From Armatimonadota bacterium (GTDB lineage: Bacteria > Armatimonadota > Armatimonadia > Armatimonadales > Armatimonadaceae), in NCBI GenBank assembly GCA_014380985.1, contig JACMIU010000300.1, positions 1 to 5,399 on the forward strand: a stretch of 5,399 nt of DNA, written 5' to 3'. Every line of letters begins with the position of its first letter. Positions within the stretch are counted from its first letter, which is position 1. Below are positions 1-3,719 of the stretch, piece after piece. The notes beneath the pieces were generated by a model that did not search any database, had not been told where the DNA came from, and saw only the letters and a program-made list of their open reading frames with translations. The translations under genes and the position numbers were made by a program.

Positions 1-159
1 GAGCAGGGCGCGTACCTTTTCGCCGAAGGGATCACCGCCGGGTTCGCGGGTTCGTGTGACGGAATAGCCGCGTCCGGTCAGCGCGTCGGCAAGACGGGCG
101 ATTTGCGTGGTTTTGCCTGCGCCCTCGCCGCCCTCGAAGGATAAAAACACGCCTTTCAT
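1..159 (-). CDS. tmk: Thymidylate kinase, N-terminal 53 residues (gene continues beyond the left edge)
   Basis: dTMP kinase phosphorylates dTMP to dTDP in the cytoplasm, the last committed step towards dTTP. Only the first 53 codons are in the window. The translation starts MKGVFLSFEGGEGAGKTTQ: a short beta strand leading into the P-loop (residues 8-19, with Lys16 and Thr17 placed for phosphate binding). It is followed by TREPGG (residues 37-42), the conserved loop after the first helix of this family. The later DR motif and the LID are outside the window. The ATG overlaps the TAA of the upstream regulator by one base (TAATG), and no convincing ribosome binding site precedes it, so translation is probably coupled to the regulator gene. 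The family call is very secure. Whether the rest of the gene is intact cannot be seen. Confidence 0.94.
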   Translation of the reverse strand, partial: MKGVFLSFEGGEGAGKTTQIARLADALTGRGYSVTRTREPGGDPFGEKVRALL

Positions 160-842
160 TACTGGCAACGCTTTTGCAGGGCGTCGCGGTCGTACACGGT
201 GATATGGTACGTTGAATCTACCGCGATATAGCCTTTTTGCTTGAAGTAACCCATCGCTTTGTTGACCGATTCGCGGCTTGCCCCGACGATTCCGGCGATG
301 TCGTTTTGCGTTAAGCGCAGGTTGATGCGCCGCCCATTGTCGGGCAAATCGTGACCGTGCGAGTCGGAAAGTTGTAGCAACTGTTGCGCGATTCGCCCGT
401 AAACGTCTTGCGACGACAACACGCGAATCCACGCGGTTGAGCGGCGGAGCCGTCCGGCAATCTCTTTCAGGAGCGAAAAGGCAATCGCGGGCATGGTGTG
501 TATACACTGCGAAAAATCGCTCGCCGACAAAATCAGCACCTCGGTTTCCTCCACCGCGGAAACGTCGGCGGATCGCCCCTCGCCGTCAATGATACTCAGT
601 TCGCCGAAGAAATCACCTGGAGACAGTACCGCGATAATCGTTTCGTTGTCGTCCTCGATATACGAAACCTTTACCTTGCCGGTCACGAGTATAAACAGCG
701 CGTCGCCGGGCGAATCGCGCTTGACGATCACTTCGCGTTCGGCAAACGTGTGGCGTTTCAGATAGCCCGCGACCAACGTCAGTTCTGTTTCGCCAAGTTC
801 GCTAAACAAAGGAATCGCCGCTAAGGCTCCGGTTAATGACAT
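159..842 (-). CDS. Crp/Fnr-family transcription regulator (cyclic-nucleotide-binding type)
   Basis: 227 residues, the usual length of the family. Residues about 10-125 form the cNMP-binding beta roll, beginning with the typical IPLFSEL helix. The phosphate-binding cassette is FGELSIIDGEGRSADVSA (residues 79-96). Gly80, Glu81, Arg90 and Ser91 match E. coli CRP Gly71, Glu72, Arg82 and Ser83, so binding of a cyclic nucleotide is plausible. A long dimerisation helix follows (about 112-145), then a winged helix-turn-helix (about 176-208) with LTQNDIAGIVGASRESVNKAM. Arg190 and Glu191 occupy the positions of CRP Arg180 and Glu181, which read TGTGA half-sites, and Lys195 replaces Arg185. There is no FNR-like cysteine cluster, only Cys113 and Cys226. 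The ATG at 842 is the only start codon in frame before the stop at 902-904, yet it lacks a ribosome binding site at normal distance. The gene lies 52 bases after purQ and overlaps tmk by one base. Its effector and targets are unknown; I saw no obvious TGTGA-N6-TCACA site near the promoters in this window. Confidence 0.94.
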   Translation of the reverse strand: MSLTGALAAIPLFSELGETELTLVAGYLKRHTFAEREVIVKRDSPGDALFILVTGKVKVSYIEDDNETIIAVLSPGDFFGELSIIDGEGRSADVSAVEETEVLILSASDFSQCIHTMPAIAFSLLKEIAGRLRRSTAWIRVLSSQDVYGRIAQQLLQLSDSHGHDLPDNGRRINLRLTQNDIAGIVGASRESVNKAMGYFKQKGYIAVDSTYHITVYDRDALQKRCQ

Positions 843-894
843 AGAATAATTTTGAAGCGCGGCATTAGGACACGCTATCTCCTTTCCGTTGAAA
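833..894 (-). other. purQ-regulator gap with a ribosome binding site that serves only tiny reading frames
   Basis: A strong Shine-Dalgarno sequence, AAAGGAG (885-879), stands 5 bases before GTG TCC TAA (873-865), a two-codon frame. Its TAA overlaps an ATG (865-863) that opens a ten-codon frame, MPRFKIILCH, ending at 833 across the regulator's own ATG at 842. The SD is about 36 bases from the regulator start, too far to serve it directly. This could be a leader or reinitiation arrangement, or a remnant of an older start site. A weak extended -10 on the same strand (TGT-CCTAAT, 872-864) also lies here, without a good -35. I do not claim that any peptide made here has a function. Confidence 0.3.
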
Positions 895-1638
895 TCAGGC
901 GATTACGAAAACCGGTTCGGCTCCCGCGATAGCGAGGGATTCACGCAGGGAATACCAGAGTTTCGCGCCGCCTTCGCTACCGAGGCGCGGCAGAACGGCG
1001 CGTTCGGGGTGCGGCATCATACCCAAAATGTTGCGCCGTACTCCGCCAATGATTCCCGCGATATTATCCTGCGAACCGTTCGCCGCGCTTTTTTCGCCGA
1101 CCGTGCCGTCCGGTTCGCAGTAACGGAATAACACGCTTTCCGTGCGGTGCAGTTCGGCTAATGTTTCGGGGGAGCAAACATAGCGACCTTCGCCGTGCGC
1201 CACGGGAATAGAAACCACTTCGCCGGGCGTGTACCGGTTGGTAAACGGTGAATCGGTGGTTTCGACGCGCAGGTTGACGGGGCGGCACAGAAAGCGCATC
1301 TGCTCGTTCCGCACCAATGCGCCGGGAAGCAAGCCCGACTCGCACAGAACCTGAAAGCCGTTGCAAATCCCCAATACGAACCCGCCATCCTTTGCGAACG
1401 CGGCGACCTCGGTCATGATGGGAGCGAAGCAGGCAATCGCCCCGGCGCGTAGGGCGTCGCCATAGGAGAAGCCGCCGGGAACCACTACCGCGCCGATGCC
1501 TGCTGGGATAGCGGTTTCGGTGTGCCACAAGAAGACCGATTCGCCCAAGCCCAAATCGTCCGCCCACGCGCACGCGGCGTCGCGGTCGCAGTTAGATCCG
1601 GGAAACATCACCACACCGATTTTCAGGGGGCTATTCAC
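895..1638 (-). CDS. purQ: Phosphoribosylformylglycinamidine synthase, glutamine amidotransferase subunit PurQ
   Basis: PurQ hydrolyses glutamine and passes ammonia to PurL, which converts FGAR to FGAM in purine synthesis; the complex also contains PurS. The 247-residue product is a class I glutamine amidotransferase of the short PurQ type. It contains VVVPGGFSYGDALRAGAIA (residues 51-69), the nucleophile elbow GICNGFQVL with Cys92, HGEGRY (148-153), and MMPHPERA with His210 and Glu212 completing the Cys-His-Glu triad. I chose the GTG at 1638 because it overlaps the purS stop as GTGA, has GAGGT six bases upstream, and puts the family-typical KIGVVMFPGSNCDRD at residues 6-20. The frame stays open upstream to an ATG at 1695, but that start would lie deep inside purS and add 19 residues unlike the family. 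Translation is very likely coupled to purS. PurL is not encoded next to it. Confidence 0.97.
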   Translation of the reverse strand: MNSPLKIGVVMFPGSNCDRDAACAWADDLGLGESVFLWHTETAIPAGIGAVVVPGGFSYGDALRAGAIACFAPIMTEVAAFAKDGGFVLGICNGFQVLCESGLLPGALVRNEQMRFLCRPVNLRVETTDSPFTNRYTPGEVVSIPVAHGEGRYVCSPETLAELHRTESVLFRYCEPDGTVGEKSAANGSQDNIAGIIGGVRRNILGMMPHPERAVLPRLGSEGGAKLWYSLRESLAIAGAEPVFVIA

Positions 1639-1883
1639 GCGGCGACCTCGATACGGTAATCCTCGGTCACGGGGTTCGCCAGCAGTTTGTCGCACATCGT
1701 TGCCACTGCTTGCGTCGCGGTCTCGGCGGTGAACGATTCCGGCAGGTTGAGTTCGATGGATCGCCCGATTCGCACATTTTCCACGCCGCCGAAACCCAGA
1801 CTGTGCAGAGCGTTTTGCACGGTGCGCCCCTGCGCGTCTAAAATCGTCGGCTTCGGCAACACGTGAATAATGACTTTGGGCAT
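1635..1883 (-). CDS. purS: Phosphoribosylformylglycinamidine synthase subunit PurS
   Basis: PurS is the small structural subunit that docks PurQ onto PurL in the three-part FGAM synthase of many Gram-positive and deep-branching bacteria and of archaea. The 82-residue product has the usual length and the family pattern: a first strand KVIIHVLPKPTILDAQGRTV (residues 3-22), then ALHSLGFGGVENVRIGRSIEL (25-45), and the C-terminal MCDKLLANPVTEDYRIEV (63-80). The ATG at 1883 matches the family's N-terminus. The frame remains open upstream to an ATG at 2000, but that extension would run through the promoter. No Shine-Dalgarno precedes the ATG, and the promoter is so close that the mRNA is probably leaderless. 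It is the first gene of the purS-purQ-regulator-tmk unit and overlaps purQ by four bases. Confidence 0.95.
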   Translation of the reverse strand: MPKVIIHVLPKPTILDAQGRTVQNALHSLGFGGVENVRIGRSIELNLPESFTAETATQAVATMCDKLLANPVTEDYRIEVAA

Positions 1884-1892
1884 AACGGTTTT

Positions 1893-1921
1893 ATTGTGCC
1901 ACGCGATTCGGGGTGTGTCAA
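1893..1921 (-). promoter_or_regulatory. Sigma-70-type promoter of purS, predicted leaderless
   Basis: On the minus strand, a perfect -35 TTGACA (1921-1916) is followed after exactly 17 bases by the -10 CACAAT (1898-1893, four of six consensus bases), itself preceded by TGG (extended -10). Counting about 7 bases from the -10 places the transcription start near 1886, only some 3 bases before the purS ATG at 1883. There is no room for a ribosome binding site. The promoter match is seen directly; the start site is inferred. Confidence 0.75.
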
Positions 1922-1980
1922 GCAAGGCTATTCCACGTCCGACCAAACAGGGGGCGTTCTCATACACTGCAAAACCGATT

Positions 1981-1997
1981 GAATATGTGGTATATTC
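1981..1997 (+). promoter_or_regulatory. Extended -10 promoter of the ABC transporter genes inside a perfect inverted repeat (possible operator)
   Basis: TGG-TATATT (1988-1996) is an extended -10 with five of six consensus bases. No good -35 lies 16-19 bases upstream (the best is TGCAAA at 1968-1973), as is common for extended -10 promoters. The predicted start near 2003 is about 3 bases before the permease ATG. The -10 lies within GAATAT-GTGGT-ATATTC (1981-1997), a perfect 6-base inverted repeat with a 5-base spacer, a position where a bound repressor would block RNA polymerase. The operator role is inferred from placement only. Confidence 0.6.
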
Positions 1998-2005
1998 CAA
2001 ACGTC

Positions 2006-2860
2006 ATGATTGCCGCCGAAACTTCCGCCGGGAAACGTCTACAAAGGAACGCCGCCCCGGTTGCCGCTCCTTCGCACGTTGCCGGACGAAACGGGTTGCG
2101 CCAATTCGCGTTGCAAGCGGTCTTTTATGCATTGCTTTTCGCGGCGTGGTGGATTGTCGCCGAACGGGGCATCTTTCCCGCGTACCTGCTTCCCTCGCCG
2201 AAAGATGTGGGGGAGTATCTGCAAACCTCGGTCGCCGAAGAAAGGTTGCTCCCGGCAATCGGCACGTCGACACTGCGCGGCGCAATCGGCTATGTGGTGG
2301 CACTTGTTGTCGGCACGGTGCTTGGACTCGCGCTCGCCCGTATCCGCCTCCTGGATGATACCGTTGGCGGCGCGGTGGTCGGCTTGCAGTCGCTTCCGTC
2401 TATCTGCTGGTTTCCGCTCGCATTAATCTGGTTCGGCTTGAATGAAAAAGCCGTGCAGTTCGTGGTAATCATGGGCGCGGTTTTCGCTGTCACGCTGGCG
2501 GTTCGCTCTGGCGTTCGCAACCTGCCGCCGCTCACGCTTCGCGCCGCGCAAAGTCTCGGCGCGACCGGCATCAATTTGTGGATTCACGTTCTGCTTCCGG
2601 CGATTTTGCCCGCGTTCCTGTCGGGAATGCGGCAAGGCTGGGCGTTCGCGTGGCGTTCGCTGATGGCGGCGGAACTGTTGTCACAGTCGCTCAAGGAGGG
2701 CGTCGGGCATCTGCTGGCGACGGGGCGCGACCTCAACGATATGGCGATGGTGCTGGGCGTTATCGCCGTGATCTTGTTTCTCGGAATCGCCGTTGACCGC
2801 ATTGTTTTCGCGCCGCTCGAAAAAATCGTCGCTTCGCGCTGGGGCGTGGAGGGCGCGTAA
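2006..2860 (+). CDS. ABC importer permease, NitT/TauT (SsuC/TauC) family
   Basis: An inner-membrane permease of the family that imports nitrate, sulfonates, taurine, thiamine precursors and similar compounds. The 284-residue product has about six hydrophobic segments: about 34-52, 92-113, 121-143, 148-166, 205-225 and 246-268. FPAYLLPSPKDV (57-68) after the first segment is typical of the family. The cytoplasmic EAA-type loop AAQSLGATGINLWIHVLLPA (180-199) couples to the ATPase, and GWAFAWRSLMAAELL (211-225) is the SsuC/TauC-type pore segment. I chose the ATG at 2006 over an in-frame ATG at 1985 because the -10 promoter element lies between the two. With this start there is no ribosome binding site, suggesting a leaderless mRNA. 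The first 33 residues form an Ala-rich hydrophilic tail. The ATPase gene follows after one base. No substrate-binding protein gene is adjacent, so the substrate cannot be assigned. Confidence 0.93.
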   Translation: MIAAETSAGKRLQRNAAPVAAPSHVAGRNGLRQFALQAVFYALLFAAWWIVAERGIFPAYLLPSPKDVGEYLQTSVAEERLLPAIGTSTLRGAIGYVVALVVGTVLGLALARIRLLDDTVGGAVVGLQSLPSICWFPLALIWFGLNEKAVQFVVIMGAVFAVTLAVRSGVRNLPPLTLRAAQSLGATGINLWIHVLLPAILPAFLSGMRQGWAFAWRSLMAAELLSQSLKEGVGHLLATGRDLNDMAMVLGVIAVILFLGIAVDRIVFAPLEKIVASRWGVEGA

Positions 2861-2861
2861 A

Positions 2862-3668
2862 ATGCCAATTGTTGTGCAAAATGTCGGGCGCGTTTACCCA
2901 ACCGGAACCGTTGCGATTGAAAACATTTCGCTGACGATTAACGACGGGCAGTTCGTTTCGCTAATCGGACCCTCCGGTTGCGGCAAATCCACGCTACTCT
3001 CCATGATGGCGGGACTGGACGCCCCGACATCCGGCAACTTAGCCGTGTCAGGGCGTGTCGGCGTCGTGTTTCAGGAACCGGCGTTGTTCGCGTGGCGCAC
3101 CGTGCGCGACAATGTGTCGTTCGGCTTGCAGATGCAGGGCGTTGGCAAAGAAGAGCGAAACGCCCGTGCCGAAGCCGCGCTGAAGATGGTGCATTTGTCG
3201 AACTTCGCCCGGTCATATCCGCACGAACTAAGCGGCGGAATGCGCCAGCGCACCGCGATTGCCCGCGCCTTAGTCACCGACCCCGATGTACTTCTGATGG
3301 ACGAACCGTTCGGCGCACTTGACGCGCAAACGCGCTCTCTCCTACAATCCGAATTACTCCGCGTCTGGGAGCAGACCGGCAAAACCGTGGTTTTCGTCAC
3401 GCACGGCTTAGATGAAGCCTTAACCCTTTCCACGCGCATCGTGCTGATGTCGGCACGACCGGGGCGCGTTTTGGCGGACTTAGCGATTGACGCCCCGCGC
3501 CCCCGTGACACACAAACCGATCCCTCGCTTCGCGCCGCCTATGAAACGCTTCGGGAACTACTGACGAAGGAAGTAGAATCGGTCGCCCGTGCCGAACACG
3601 ACCGCGATTGGGAGGGCATGAGCAAGCCGGTGGCAACGGCGGCGGAACAGTTCGGCGCGGATATTTAA
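2862..3668 (+). CDS. ABC importer ATPase, NitT/TauT (SsuB/TauB) family
   Basis: The ATP-hydrolysing subunit that powers the adjacent permease on the cytoplasmic face. The 268-residue product has all the functional elements: Walker A GPSGCGKST (residues 36-44), Q-loop VVFQEPALFAWRTVRDNV (68-85, Gln71), ABC signature LSGGMRQR (123-130), Walker B VLLMDEP (143-149, Glu148), D-loop GALD (151-154) and the switch His181 in VTHGLDEAL. The SARPGRV segment (197-203) and the PRPRD region after it are characteristic of the SsuB/TauB/NrtD group. The ATG at 2862 lies one base after the permease stop, with GGAGGG eight bases upstream in the end of the permease gene, so this start uses a good ribosome binding site. 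The frame extends back to 2793, but that would overlap the permease. The C-terminal tail after residue 240 is hydrophilic and not recognisable. The substrate is unknown. Confidence 0.96.
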   Translation: MPIVVQNVGRVYPTGTVAIENISLTINDGQFVSLIGPSGCGKSTLLSMMAGLDAPTSGNLAVSGRVGVVFQEPALFAWRTVRDNVSFGLQMQGVGKEERNARAEAALKMVHLSNFARSYPHELSGGMRQRTAIARALVTDPDVLLMDEPFGALDAQTRSLLQSELLRVWEQTGKTVVFVTHGLDEALTLSTRIVLMSARPGRVLADLAIDAPRPRDTQTDPSLRAAYETLRELLTKEVESVARAEHDRDWEGMSKPVATAAEQFGADI

Positions 3669-3676
3669 CGCGCTTG

Positions 3677-3710
3677 TGGTAGAATTGAGAATCTACTTTC
3701 GCAAAAGGAA
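3677..3710 (+). promoter_or_regulatory. Extended -10 promoter and ribosome binding site of the SGNH hydrolase gene
   Basis: TGG-TAGAAT (3677-3685) is an extended -10 with five of six consensus bases, in the 51-base gap after the ABC ATPase gene and with no visible -35. The predicted transcription start is near 3692. AAGGAA (3705-3710) stands nine bases before the ATG at 3720, a usable Shine-Dalgarno. In contrast to purS and the permease gene, this gene should have a normal leader of about 28 bases. Confidence 0.55.
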
Positions 3711-3719
3711 ACTGATTCA

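Noticed and set aside
498..507. Perfect 10-base palindrome GTGTATACAC, considered as an operator for the Crp-type regulator.
   Set aside because: It lies inside the coding sequence of the regulator (codons for Cys-Ile-His), far from any promoter seen, and lacks the TGTGA-N6-TCACA form expected from the recognition helix.
1886..1977. CGGTTTT (1886-1892) and AAAACCG (1971-1977) form a 7-base inverted repeat at the two ends of the divergent control region.
   Set aside because: A 7-base match in about 120 bases is expected roughly by chance, and the copies sit at different positions relative to the two promoters.
1635..2000. A longer purS product beginning at the ATG at 2000.
   Set aside because: The extra 39 residues do not fit the family and would require translation through the -35 and -10 elements of the purS promoter.
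1884..2005. A purine or other riboswitch in the divergent region before purS.
   Set aside because: The predicted transcription start is only about 3 bases before the purS ATG, leaving no leader, and no conserved riboswitch-like stems were found.
3689..3718. GAATC (3689-3693) and GATTC (3714-3718) could pair and enclose the ribosome binding site of the SGNH gene.
   Set aside because: A 5-bp stem with a 20-base loop is too weak to be convincing, and it does not compete with the terminator stem.
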